Part shown: positions 1 to 11,335 of the stretch, one piece after another
Layout of the letters: the number at the start of each line of letters is the position of its first letter
Position numbering within the stretch: position 1 is the first letter of the stretch
Source of the DNA: Viridothelium virens
Lineage: Eukaryota > Ascomycota > Dothideomycetes > Trypetheliales > Trypetheliaceae
DNA length: 64,000 nucleotides
Assembly: GCA_010094025.1 (NCBI GenBank)
Contig: ML991789.1
Span: 358,930-422,929 of the forward strand
Reading direction: 5' to 3'
Position numbers and translations under genes: made by a program
The notes under the pieces: generated by a model
The model's input: the letters and a program-made list of their open reading frames with translations, nothing else
Databases searched by the model: none
Told to the model about the DNA's origin: nothing

Positions 1-321
1 GAGAGAGAGAACTAGCACCGAGCCAGCGCTCTTCTCGCATCCTTGGTGAAGCAAGAGTCTGCATCAACCAGCAAAAATTAACCTTAGCTGCGCTTCTTGT
101 CCTTGTTGCGAAGAAAGTTAAGTCTCAACCAGATTTTATGCATATGCTCGCATGGCGTTGTAAAGGTCTGCATTCATCAAAGGTGGCCTGCACGGAGTCC
201 CTTGGCTTCGGGCCTTGCCACAGTGACGCTTGTGAAACTTCCAATCTTCCTTCTGACAGTCTCGATTGCAGTAGGGGACTTTCTTGCATTTGGCGCAGGT
301 TTTTAACGGATTCTGTGACGT

Positions 322-885
322 TTACGGCTTGTCACAAGTTGCGCAGAAACGCGGAAGACCATCTTTGCTACTTTCAAACGTAGCGTGGAGGTCCAAGGAG
401 TTGAAGTCCCAAGGCGTGCCGTCATTCTTGTAGGCAGCAAGTGCTTTCTGCAGGAAATATTAGTATTTTCTTCGGGTCATGTCTCGAAATATTGTGTCTT
501 GTATTGAGTACACTTGGAATGCAGCTCTGCATAGCGATGTACATACTTTAATCTGGCGTTCGCCATCCTCGCAGAGACCACAGCTCGCGTAGATGTTTTG
601 CAACAATGCCAAATGTCGATCTTCAATCTTTGCACCCACTCGCATGGCACAGGCGCCGAGAATGACTGTAGAGTACTTGGGAGTGATTCCAATATCGTTG
701 CTAGTCCCACGCGTTTCCCACTTGTCGAACATCGCGCAGAGCTTCCCGTCTTTCTCGAGATCGGCACGAATGGCAACCGAATCATCGGTTGCAGCGGAAA
801 GATCAATGCCTGCTTCATCAGAAAGCATGGATTCCATATCGAGATCATGGTCGGACTCGAAGAGGCCCAGACCCCAGCAGCCCAT
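322..885 (-). CDS. Small conserved-looking protein, function unknown (2 exons)
   Basis: Exons 885..547 and 447..322 give 154 residues. The intron has a GTATGT donor, a TACTAAT branch site and a CTGCAG acceptor, and the phase is 0 on both sides. The start ATG opens the motif MGCWGLGLFESDHDLD, which resembles the openings of small proteins of the MGxWGxGxFxxD type (weak resemblance to DUF4259-like proteins, from memory). The product is acidic in its first 50 residues, has six scattered cysteines, and ends in exon 2 with the stretch ALAAYKNDGTPWDFNSLDL and a short CATCDKP tail. There is no signal peptide or membrane segment. The splice is well supported because the exon 2 frame is open only after removing the intron and reads as ordinary protein. 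I do not recognise a function. Confidence 0.7.
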
Positions 886-1671
886 CCTGGTAAATTGGTA
901 GACTGGGAATGCACCAACGGGAACGAAGCGATAGATGAGGTGATGGAAATTAGATGAATGTAGCGGTCAATTTTTGAAAAGTGAGCTGGATAAAAAGACC
1001 TATTGGACCGTCCCGGGCCGAAGCATGATCCGGGAGCGGTGATGTGAGCCATAGGTATCTACCTTACGTTGTCTACAGCCTATCAATCCACAACACAATC
1101 GAGAATCAAGCGATTGTAAAATGAACGAAATGTTGAGTGATGTTGGACAATTTATTAGTTCTGTAATCAATAATATAGGACTCTCCCTTAAGTTTGATCA
1201 GGAGATAAGAGAGTTACATCTCGTCCAGAAAGCTGTATGATGTGAAGCAAAAGTAGGGATGTATACCCTCAATAACAAAAAATACCGAACCATCGCACGC
1301 TTGTAGCTAATCGATGCCAAATGCGGTCTCTTCGACCAAGAACTACCTAAAACTCCGAGATATGCGAGTGATTGACCGTAGCAGTCAATATAGGAGCTCG
1401 TGAGATATATGGAAGACTGAATGATGGGAAGGTTTCAGGGGTTCCCTACTAATTATTATCATGACAAATCCTTACTAGCGCGACCCATTATCTCCATTAT
1501 CTCCGAGATAGGACGAGCCTTTACAAAGCACTAGTGCAATTCTATCCCCAGGGTAACTTAGTGTCCCTTCGTATTCGACTAAATGTTTTGTGCGTGTACA
1601 AGATCAGGCCAGAATGTCCCCATGCTGGGTTCTCTCGTCTCCCATCAGCGGGTGACATTTACCAGGACTCT
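886..1671. other. Intergenic, no gene seen
   Basis: About 0.8 kb between the start of the small protein gene and the stop of the cutinase gene. Reading frames here are short and lack coding character. It presumably holds the cutinase 3' end and the promoter of the small protein gene. Confidence 0.6.
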
Positions 1672-2646
1672 CTAACCCACAACACTTTGAATGTATGCAA
1701 CCGCTTCTGTGGTGTCCACGCCAACGTATGAGAGGTGTGCAGCAGTTATCACGAACTCTCCTTCGCAGACATCATCCCCAGTGGCACAATACGTCCTGAT
1801 AGGTCCGGAGTAGCCCTTAATTTGAGCGCCGTTGAATGGGTCGCCAAATACGACGACGGCCTAAGACATTTTTGTTAGTGTGTTGGCCCTCAGAAGAAAG
1901 TCTGATCTGCCGGCTTTTCTACTTACTGCAATTTTAGATTTGGCAGAAGCATTTGCATTTCCTACGCCATTGTGAGAGACCATCGCACCTTCACTGTAGC
2001 CCGAAACGACGATCTGTAGTCACCGTCAAAATAATTTCAGGTTTCAGCTCGGTTGCCTTTCGCGCACCTTTGTGTTGGGGCATTCCGATGCTACAGATTC
2101 GATTTGGTTCGTCGCTATCACTCCTCCTGGAAGACCCAGGCAATCATCGCCATCAACGGTCGCCTGGTAGGGAACCCCCTGAATATTCCATTTGCCCGGT
2201 GCGGCCAAGTTGAGTCCGGCCTGTAACGCTGGTCCAACAGTCTCGCCCAATGTCCCGATTTCAGAGGTGCCTCGGGAGAATATGAGAGTATACGGTGCGC
2301 ATCCGGTCTGGCGTTGCTCAAGAGAAGGGGGATTTGCCAGCTTCGCCTCATTGGTCGTACGACGCATCAGCTCAGCGCCTTGCCATCCCTTCCCAGACCT
2401 TCTTGCAAATCGAAGAGACGGAGGAAAAGGACCGGTATAAGCGCCTTCGAAGGCGTAAGATGCAATACATGCGTCACCGCTTGCGGTGCCTCCAGTGGGG
2501 AAGTTTGCCAGACCTCCAGTATATGGAGTCCCCGTTGATCCCGAGATCTGAGCGATCTTACAAGATTGAACCTCGCACGTTTGCGCATGGGCAATGCCAG
2601 CGAGAAATAACACAGTGGCTGCGAGCATAGCCCTTAGAACCGCCAT
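1672..2646 (-). CDS. Secreted cutinase (carbohydrate esterase family 5), 3 exons
   Basis: Exons 2646..2068, 2013..1927 and 1860..1672 give 284 residues, all introns phase 0 (donors GTGCGC and GTAAGT). Residues 1-21 form a signal peptide ending IAHAQ. The family block GCAPYTLIFSRGTSE comes near residue 114. The nucleophile lies in GYSEG, encoded by exon 2 (many cutinases have GYSQG). The catalytic Asp is in GDDVCEG and the His in AAHLSY, both in exon 3, so the Ser-Asp-His triad is complete. The enzyme would hydrolyse cutin or similar polyesters outside the cell. It is longer than the usual 200-230 residues: between the signal peptide and the esterase core there are about 90 extra residues, Gly/Thr-rich then basic. 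I looked for a further intron there and found none whose phases match. Confidence 0.88.
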
Positions 2647-5487
2647 CGTAGAAAGTATTGCCGGGAAATCAAGATTTGAGACTTGGCTGGTGCTTTCAAC
2701 GTTATCTTGGGTTAACGCTCAAGTCCAGGATGTCTTGCAAGTGGTAGTGAGATGTCAAGCCTCGTTTTATAGATTGAGGACATTCTGGATTATGCGGACC
2801 TCCCTTGCTCTATGTCAATTCTCGCTCCAACAAAGCCACGTATAGACCGCTCGATGAAGCTTTGCTCCTTCTCCTCACCCCACGAGAGCTTTCTGGCTAC
2901 AATGTTAAGAGAATTACCTCGACCCGAGGCTCAATCTTTGGACAACTCCTCTCAAGGAGGTCAATGCATTGTGTTCAAGGTAGATTTACCTCACCCCAAT
3001 GAAGCAGCTGAAATAGTGGGCCCTGTCCCTATCCAACAAATAGAAGCATTCTTTACCCACTTCTAAAATACGGCTTAGACACCCCGCAAAAGCCAACATG
3101 AAAACGGCCCACCTGACTACAGCTGAACGTGTTCATGAAATAGGGGCTTCAAGAATCACGAAGTTACCTCGGTCTGGTCCGAATCACTTAGTCGTCTATT
3201 TATGACGGATATCAAGCTAATCTGAAGCTAGGTATATCAGACGCGGGGGGCAATCCTCTTCGCCGGATCAGACGTGAAATTCGCACTATTTCGAAACGAA
3301 TCCGGCTAATTTTAACAAAGTGGGGGTGGGGAAGATGTTGAGAACTATGCGTCAAAGCATCTGCCTCGGAGCGACACAGTATAGCTTCAGAGGGCTAAAG
3401 TATAATTATCATGTTTGTCAAGCTTTGACGCATCGAGGAGCTGAGGTGGGCATTAGGCCGGCAATGGGAAATGTTGAACGTATGTATATATATGGTAGGT
3501 TATCCAAGGTCTAAAGTAATACCAAAAGATTCCGGGATTAATGGCTGAAGATCTTTTTGCTTCGCCATAGGAGGACAGTATTTGGGATCTGCTGCAAATT
3601 CTGTCGAATAGTCAAATTCATGGGCTGTCTAGATGGAAAATGCAAGACCTGGCCTGCCCCGCTCGAGATAAATGAATGAGGCACTACTCTGCCGTGTTTA
3701 CGCCACTGCATTATGATAAAACGCATTTTAAAACAGGTCAAGAGGTCAAAGCTTCACACATGGCTCTTACGATAGTCTCGCGGCTACATGCCTACTCTAT
3801 GATTTTGCTCAGTCACCAGTAATAAGGACCGTCTCCAATACAGCTTATAATACAGTTTAAGGGTAGCTCCCATACAAATGATTGGTGGACATATTCACTG
3901 ACCGAATGTCACAATGCCTCACTAGGAGACACTTTTCTAGTCAAGAGTAAAGTAGTGCTGCGGCTTTTGCGTACGGATACTTTTTGTATGTGGCTCTGAC
4001 TATGTGGTCCTGACTAAACAAAAAATTTCTGTTCTTGCAGGTCTATCACATTCGACAGTGCTGAACTCTGCGGGCTGGCATCTATGGTCTGGAAATTTTA
4101 CAATGCAATAGACGCTAGCGTGATTTGGCGGAGTTCTTCGATACGCTTGCGATACTTACCTAGATTACGGATACCCTACTTTGATTTTAGTGTCCTACCG
4201 TACTCTACTCTACTGTAAGGTCAAAGCACAAACACCCACCAGAAGTAGGAATACAAAGGGAGTTTCTCCGAAGCAGTTTTCATTCCACCAATCTCACCAT
4301 CCAGATTCGTGAGGATGCTGAGGATGAAGTGTTCTTTGCTAAGGTTGCGAAGGCCCAGACCTCTTTGCTGAAGTACTTGCCTTTGGGTGACAGTAAGATC
4401 AGTCATCGTCTGCTTTCCATCTCCTGAGCACTTTGAGACGCAGATGTGCAGTTGAAACCATGCTACTTTGTAATATATATCCCGAAACTGCGATGTGAGA
4501 CCCCGTTATGAATGTTGGGCTGTTACTCTAGTTCGTCGGCACGCGGTTGAGAATGGAAAAAACCGCGCGCGTAAAATAGAGCTTGAAGGTTCCTTTGTTG
4601 CGCGACTCTCAATCTCCAAAATCAAGGTCAAGTAGGATAGAAGCTATCAAATTAAATGGTACCTCTATTTGCTGAATATAAAGTCTGTTTTCTTATATTG
4701 TTAAATCAGAGCGTGGAGGTACGACAGTCTCATCCGATGAGGCACCCCCCTGGTCCACTGAGAGTTAAAAAAGATATGCAATACGGTCGTACCTGCTACA
4801 GCAAATGCATATCTGGAGTCAATGATTCATTCTGTTACAAAGACGAACGCCTCCAAGACCTATTGCTACGTCACGTTATCTGACAGATTCCATCCCGACG
4901 ACCTTAGGTAAGGTAGGCGGGAGACTTTTTGAGTTTTCGGGCCCGTAGGAATCGGGCGCCTCCAAGAATATCATGCCCGAGGTTTGCGCCAACAGCGCGG
5001 AGCTCCAACAGTTCCGAGCGCCGATGCCTTTTTGTCAGCTTGCTCTGCTTATCTAGCGTCAAAACAATTGGTCAGTACATTCAACCACCGATCACTACAC
5101 CTATGTTTGCGAGTACGATGCGATTTTTGGTCATCTCGGTAGCTTTGTTAAGGAAGAAATGCGACTGAACGATGACGAAATCGTGGACGTACGATCATGC
5201 TGCCTGCAAGTGGCAAGTACCTTCGTCACTTCCATCGTGACCCATTGGACCTCGGATTTGGATCCAGGAGATAGAAGGCTTTGGTACGACAAGCAAGGTC
5301 CGGGCGGAGTTAAAGTTGGTATATAAAGCCTTGCTCGTCGCCGATGAATCCCAATATCCGTCTGGCACAATACCTTGCAAATCTTCTCATCTTTGACAGC
5401 CATATACTCAAGCAATAAAGCATTGCCTCATCCACACCAGGGGGAAGAAAATCTATACTCCAAGCTTCTCTACTCAAGTCTTCCATC
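2647..5487. other. Long divergent intergenic region
   Basis: 2.8 kb between the cutinase (-) and the first MDR gene (+). Several ORFs of 60-85 codons occur, for example 2812..3066 (+) and 4221..4406 (-), but none has recognisable motifs or splice partners. I see no gene here. Confidence 0.5.
5320..5328 (+). promoter_or_regulatory. TATA box candidate for the 5488 MDR gene
   Basis: The sequence TATATAAAG lies about 160 bp before the ATG at 5488 and is followed by a pyrimidine-rich leader, a typical fungal core-promoter arrangement. The assignment rests on sequence and spacing only. Confidence 0.5.
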
Positions 5488-6519
5488 ATGTCTAATCAAG
5501 CAGCCTGGATGAAGAAGGAAAAGGCGAACCTCGTGGTTGACACGGCCGAATTCCCCGTCCCAGAGTCGAATGAGCTCTTGGTCAAGAATGCCGTCATTGG
5601 TTTAAATCCAATCGAGGCCAAGATCCAAAAGCTCTCCCTCATCCCCATACCCTACCCAAACATCCTCGGCCTGTCATTTGCTGGCACGGTAGAAAAGGTC
5701 GGCTCCTCTGTTACCGCCTTCAAGCCTGGCGATCGCGTTGCGGTAGAACGATCTTCCGCTATGGGCATGAAACCAACCTCTGGCGCATACCAGAAGTACG
5801 TTATCGCTGACTCCCGGACGACCTCCAAACTTGAAGACAACACCACCTTCGAGGCCGGTGCAGCCACCATAGTCAATCTTGCTACCGCTGCCGTCGCTTT
5901 GGGCATCAGCTTGAAGCTGGACCGCCCGAACCCCACCGGTCCAAATCCAGCTAACAAGGCTAAAAAAGTCCTCATCTATGGTGGATCTTCCAGCGTCGGT
6001 GGCTTTGCCATTAACTTTGCCATCAGCGCTGGCTATACCGTCATCACGACCTCGTCCCCAGCCAACTCGGCGACCGTGAACTCTCTCCAGCCAGCCAGAG
6101 TAATTGACCACACGCAACCGGCTGAGACTATCGTCGCCGAACTGAAGGCGGCCGGGCCGTATGACGCTGTCTTTGATACCATTGGGTTGCCTACAGTCAC
6201 AACCATTCTCGGTCAGGTCCTGGCGGAGACGGGCGGTGAATATTACACCACGATCCCACCATTTGGGCCCCCAAATTTGCCCGCAAATGTGCAGCGACGT
6301 ATGGAGAGCTATCCGAGTATCATGGAGCGACCCGAATATGAGGAGTTTCGGGAGTGGTTTTATGGTTCGCTTGGTCAGTATTTGGGCACTGGACGAGCAG
6401 ACAAGCTATTGGCGCCAGAGAAGATCGAAAAAATTGCAGGTGGACTCGGGGGCCTCCAGGGTGCGCTTGATAAGTTGGACAAAGGCGTGAGTGGCAAAAA
6501 GTTGGTAGTAGAGTTGTGA
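5488..6519 (+). CDS. Zinc-independent MDR oxidoreductase / enoyl-reductase-like protein
   Basis: Single exon, 343 residues. It is a medium-chain dehydrogenase/reductase: GroES-like N-terminal half with GLSFAGTVEKVGSSV (about 61-75) and the PGDRVAV turn (80-86), then a Rossmann domain with VLIYGGSSSVGGFAINFA (about 161-178) for NAD(P)H. The catalytic-zinc ligands of true alcohol dehydrogenases (GHE motif) are absent, which fits the quinone-oxidoreductase / trans-enoyl-reductase branch common beside fungal metabolic clusters. Substrate unknown. Its neighbours are the SfnB-like and SfnG-like flavoenzymes and a second MDR gene, so it may process aldehydes or enones released by them, but that is inference. 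The ATG follows a TATA element and a CT-rich leader. Confidence 0.85.
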   Translation: MSNQAAWMKKEKANLVVDTAEFPVPESNELLVKNAVIGLNPIEAKIQKLSLIPIPYPNILGLSFAGTVEKVGSSVTAFKPGDRVAVERSSAMGMKPTSGAYQKYVIADSRTTSKLEDNTTFEAGAATIVNLATAAVALGISLKLDRPNPTGPNPANKAKKVLIYGGSSSVGGFAINFAISAGYTVITTSSPANSATVNSLQPARVIDHTQPAETIVAELKAAGPYDAVFDTIGLPTVTTILGQVLAETGGEYYTTIPPFGPPNLPANVQRRMESYPSIMERPEYEEFREWFYGSLGQYLGTGRADKLLAPEKIEKIAGGLGGLQGALDKLDKGVSGKKLVVEL

Positions 6520-7091
6520 TGCATCAGAACCATGTGGCAATAACCTCGAGCAATAAGAGTTGTTGACGTTTTATCAATTGTCCATTTTTGGCTTGATAGA
6601 GTCTTGCAGTCCTGAGGATGCTCCTGTTGGCGCTAAACCTAAGTGTGTCTCACGTCCGAGCGGTATTTGAACTGCTCCTGTTTCTACCTATTGGTAATTC
6701 TAGACCCCAAGCTTGAACGTACTGTAACATACTCGAGTGTACTAATACTTCAAAGGTAAGGCATCATAGGAGGCGGAAGGTAGTGGAAATCGCAAAAATG
6801 CATGACTACCGGCGAACCTGCTGTATAGACAGCAAGTGGCAGCTTAAGATACCAAGCCGAGCCGTTCTCCTATGCTCACGGTAATGACAAGAAGTAGCTT
6901 CGATGGCAAGTATAAGGCACCTTTAATCGCCTTCCACATCGCAGCACTTGCTCGTGGGCGACGACAGATTTCAGAATATTCATGCGATGTAAGTGTTACT
7001 CCGTACTAAAACGATGACCAAATCCTTTATTAAGTGAGCTGACTATAAATGGCGAGTATCCGAGGGGAAACTTGCCGAACGATAAGCAGCT
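6520..7091. other. Convergent intergenic region, no gene seen
   Basis: 570 bp between the stop codons of two convergent genes (MDR on +, acyl-CoA-dehydrogenase-like on -). It should contain both 3' ends. No coding signal was noticed. Confidence 0.6.
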
Positions 7092-8822
7092 TTAAGTATA
7101 CCATGTTATAGCTGGAATTTCTCCCAGCAAGGCGAAACGACCAAGTTCCTTATTCTTATAAGCCACAGGATCGTGAAGACTATGCGTTCGAACGTCTCGC
7201 CAAAACCTATCCAAGCCCACCTTGGTTGCAGTCGCTCTTGCTCCGGTAACTTCAAAGACGCCTGCTGTTACCCTCAGGGCTGTATCTGTCGCGACGACCT
7301 TGACGGAAGCTACCCATTCTGCTGCCTCACCACGCTCTTGAGGCGTTATGTCACGTTCCTCTGACCTGTTATTATACAAGTCTGCGATGACGATGCCAGC
7401 TCTATCAGCAAGAGCCTCGGCTGCGCGGAGATGCGCAAAAAAGTTACCGTAGCGCTCCAAGATGTAAAATTCATCGCTGGCAGAGTCTTTGTTATCACCT
7501 CCGAAGGGCCAGGCGCGAGTATTTGCTTTCGTATATTTGAGAGAGAAATCTAAAGCACCCAGAGCAATGCCGATATAGAAATTTGAGAAGACGAGTTGAA
7601 TGCTGAAGTGGAACCAATCGTCAGCGATTTTCGATGCAGACAGGCAAAGAGACTTACGTTGGAAGGAGGAGGCTAGCCCAGGGAGTATCCAAAAATTCAG
7701 CCAGGGGCTTCTTAAGCTTCGGGTCCCAACCTAAGGCGTCTTCCCAAGGTACGGCTACTCGATCGATCTTGACACTGCCCGATTCTGTCAGGCGGAGTCC
7801 CATGTTATTCCAGTTATGCTACAAAACACGTTAGAAGAGCAAGCTTGCAACGTTTCGCCGCATTTAATTCAGTTGGGCAGGATTCAGGGCATCCATCAAG
7901 AAGCATCTTAGCGTATCTCGACCAGTCGAACTTTTCATTTATCTATTCTGTTGACATGACTCTTCAGTCTGACCACCACTTAAGATCAAACCTGCAAGGA
8001 TTGTACGAATTCCGAGCTTTTGGCCGCAAATTCTCTGAAACTCCGTTGCCGCTCGCAGGTTACAAACCACACCGAGAGCTTGAGCTCAGCAAACCAATTT
8101 GCACAAACTTGGATGCTTGACTACAGGCGGGAAGGTGCTTCTTGGTGTTTTCTTGGTGTATTCTTGGAGGTCTGTGACGCTTGAGATGGACTCACCGCAA
8201 ATTGGATGCCACTTTGCTGAGTGGGACAAAAGGCAAAGATATGTGCATCGGATCCTTCCAATACCCCTTCCAAAACTGTTAGGTCAGATATAACACCTCC
8301 TGTATTGAAATTCTTGAAGCCATTGAAAACTATGTGTTCATTTTCACTGGTGATGTTCAGATCACTGTCCCTCGGATTTACAGCACCTCCAATGAAGTAA
8401 TTGTTCTTGATAATCAATTCCTGGAATCGGTCGCGTTGCTCATTTGTGCCGACTACATGCGCCGTCCAGGACCAAAGCAAATGATATCCTAATAACATCC
8501 CAAGTGAACCGTCGCCTTTCGCGACCTCGCGAATGACTTTGTATCCGACGTTCCAGGCTTGACCACCGCCGCCGAAAGCTTTGGGACCAAGGATCTTAGT
8601 AAGTCCCGACGATTTAAGGAGTGCAACTTCAGCTTCAGGGATCTTTTGCTCTCTATCACGGGTGCTCACGTCTTCAGCAAGGATTTGAGCAATGTTGGAA
8701 GCCCGCAAGATCCATTCCTCTTCAGTCTGCGGCAGTACTGAGCTCGCAAATACCTTGAAGTGATCATCATATACAGCTGGATCTGTGGCCTGGAGAGATG
8801 TGTCGATTGCGCTTGGAGACAT
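7092..8822 (-). CDS. Acyl-CoA-dehydrogenase-fold flavoprotein, DszC/SfnB-like
   Basis: Exons 8822..8196, 7818..7658 and 7602..7092 give 432 residues; donors GTGAGT and GTAAGT, phases 0 and 2. The start is the ATG reading MSPSAIDTSLQ. The frame is open 9 bases further upstream but only to a TTG. The protein has an acyl-CoA dehydrogenase layout: alpha-helical N-terminal domain (IPEAEVALLKSSGL), the middle region with GDGSLGMLLGYH (about 107-118) and FNGFKNFNTGG (about 167-177), and a helical C-terminal domain (VTAGVFEVTGARAT). Such length and motifs match the DszC/SfnB group, which includes FMNH2-dependent S-oxygenases and partners of dimethylsulfone metabolism rather than beta-oxidation enzymes. 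The SfnG-type monooxygenase 5 kb away supports an organosulfur role. No peroxisomal SKL-type tail is present. Confidence 0.85.
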
Positions 8823-11335
8823 CTTGTTCAACTTGATCGTTTCAATGCAAAAACCGAAAGAACCACAGGACGTTCAAGAAATTACCTAGCCCCAAATTTG
8901 GACGCTTTGCAGCTGTGAATCAAGGTCACAGTCTTAATAAACAGAATTGCGCGCCGTCAAAAGGCGCGATCACATCGAATGGCGTGATGCGGTCGGCGTT
9001 GATCTGGATGAGCAAGATTGCGTGATGCGGAGTATCGCTCGATACTGAGTGGCTCCAGGCTTCTTATGAGACGAAGATCAGCGCACCATCTTTAGGTGCA
9101 TTCTGAGAGAGCCCATGTGTATGGGACAACCCAAATACAACCAAGGTACTTGTCACAGCAGTCTGCTCGTTGGCTACGAGACCAACACCATTGTACGGCT
9201 CTCGCGTGATTCATGCCGCCCTTACCGAAAAGAAAAAGCTTCGCGAGCGTCCTTCGAGCTTCATCTGAGTTGGATCTACTGAATGCAGTCGAACAGGAGA
9301 GGCAGCGAGTAGATAAGAGAACGGCTGAAAACATACCATGGGTGGTAACAAGAAAACTTGGGTGGATTTATAAGGCTCAATATTTTGCTGATGACTTTTC
9401 GGATTAAACAGAGTTTAAAAGGGATATTTGGGACATTTCTGACCAATTCTCTCTCAACGTCATAACGGCCTGTTCTCCTCGACAGCGTGAAAGGATCTTC
9501 CAAGAGACGCCCGAAATTCGTGGAAATATGAAGAGGTCAAAATACTAGTCGCCTTAAATAATTGCGGAAGAGCATACATTTCTTATTACACTCCCAGGTA
9601 GGCATCGATTTGTTGATAGACAGTTGCCCGGACAACATGACAAACGCGAGATCGCTGCTATCTACTCCAGAGCTTAACCAGTGTTACAGTCTCTCCTACT
9701 TGTTTGAAGTATTGCTTACTTCGTCCTCTCAAAAAACGACCGGTATCTCCTATTGGCAATCCAAGCCTTAGTACGTCTTGAGACATCAAGTTGCCGACCC
9801 TATGATACCCCAGCATCCCCATCACGAAAGCAATGGCGTCTGCTGCCTCTTTGATCCCAGTTGAAGTGTTATCGATTCCGTCTGCAGATGCTAAATAGGA
9901 TGCAGCCACTAATGTAAAGACCATTTTCACCGTAAAGAATACCCCACTGTAAATAAGGTTACTAACTTGCTCAACATCGTATAGGTCTTTCGATTGGTGA
10001 TGCCCTTTGACGTACGGAGACGTGAATCCTATGAGAAAGAGAGCATCCCAAGCTACCCACACTGCGAACCGAGTCGGAGACATTTAATGTCAACACAAGA
10101 ATGAGATCGGAACAAGGCTCTAGAGGCTCTCGAAAAAAAGAACCACTGAAAACCCAAAAGCCGGGGCTGTTACTGTACGATACGAGATCGGATCCATGAC
10201 TCTCTTCCACACCGAATGTTTCAAGTGAGGATGGCCCCGAATTCTGCTTAGAAGAGACTGAATGCTGATAGGACTGTATTTGCAGAGTGGTTCCAAAAAT
10301 CGTTTCCCATCGTGTCGATATCACTACAACTTTCCCTGCAACGAAGAAAATGTTTCCAATAAAGATATCGGTAGTGGTCGAGTTGCACTGTTCCGTGAGT
10401 GATAGGGACGAGGTCGTCAGGGTCATCGCAAGAGCCCCAATCGCGAGAGCCTTCTATAGTTCGCAGTTGCTTCCGCATTCTCGAATGACTTTCGGCTACT
10501 CACTGGATTTCTGACCTGTTACTTGATGGTCCCTGGTACGAGAACTAATTCTGTCTCATCCAAAGTCCTCAAGCAAAAGACTGTAACGCTCTATTCTTTC
10601 TTGGCATTTTCTGGGTAATATTACTCTCCCTCGTCGACAGAGTGCGAAGATGTTTTGGCTCTGGTCCGGGAGGAATGAGACGAAGCGGACAAGAAGCACG
10701 GACTGTAGAGCCCAGGATATGGCCACTTCTCCGAGAGCAGATCTGTTCAGCGTAGGATCTCTAGGTTGTACAAGCAATTGACCTGGTCTTTCCGCGGTGC
10801 CTCGTCTACTATCATCGTCGTTGAGGCTCACATCGACCTGCATCAGTGGTATACTTTAGGCCTGCACCAAACCCACGGCTCTGACAGCATCCCTTTTCGA
10901 TAGCACCTCATCGAAGCTATGGACGTTCGATTCTGTGGTATATTGAGTTCTTGGGGTGCTAAACTCGGTCAATCGCGCTTAAATGTCGCGGCCTGAGAGC
11001 CCCTCATCACGCAATCAACCAAACTGTCGCCAGTGTCATGATCGTCGGGATTTTGGCGAATGAAGGCAGAGGATTATAAGGTCCCCCCGCGCAGGTCTAA
11101 TGACCTACAAAGATGGCTGTTGTATATTTCTGATAATTTTACGATTATCGGTAACATACAGCGATAACGTCCATATTTTCGATACAGTATTCGAGCCGCC
11201 TTCGTCATCATCGAGCAAAGCGCCAAAGCTCTAAAGAGACTTGATGATGTTATTCTCATTCCTCTTGTTCATCATAATTGTTATTAGAGTTGTCCAAGCA
11301 GCTGGATCCTAGCTGCACGTTCCTCTCATTTAGCC
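8823..11335. other. Intergenic region with one doubtful gene
   Basis: 2.5 kb between the SfnB-like gene (-) and the second MDR gene (+). Apart from the possible membrane-protein gene at about 9658..10560 (listed separately) I see only short frames. The first 200 bp is rich in ATGCGG/GCGTGATG words and contains a near match to a sulfur-regulator site (see findings). Confidence 0.45.
9658..10560 (-). CDS. Doubtful multi-exon membrane protein
   Basis: On the minus strand two overlapping frames read like protein but cannot be joined with certainty. The 3' part (10083..9658) contains hydrophobic runs such as VWVAWDALFLIGFTSPYV and VFFTVKMVFTLVAASYLAS followed by DAIAFVMGMLGY. The 5' part (about 10460..10100) has TTDIFIGNIFFVAGKVVVIS. 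A plausible acceptor is TTCGCAG just inside the 3' part, near 10065. The frame before its ATG has stops, so an intron or a decayed gene is needed. I recognise no family. Its position between the sulfur-metabolism candidates would suit a transporter or membrane partner, but that is speculation. It could equally be non-coding. Confidence 0.25.

Noticed and set aside
1-20. GA-rich run at the window start as a repeat element
   Set aside because: Only five GA units, too short to interpret.
597-957. Plus-strand ORFs of 102-119 codons
   Set aside because: They are the complement of the small conserved-looking gene at 322..885.
2068-2646. An additional intron in the long first exon of the cutinase
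   Set aside because: No GT/AG pair with compatible phases removes the extra segment and preserves the core.
8823-8831. Start of the SfnB-like protein at the upstream TTG
   Set aside because: A normal ATG lies 9 bases downstream; non-ATG starts are not expected here.
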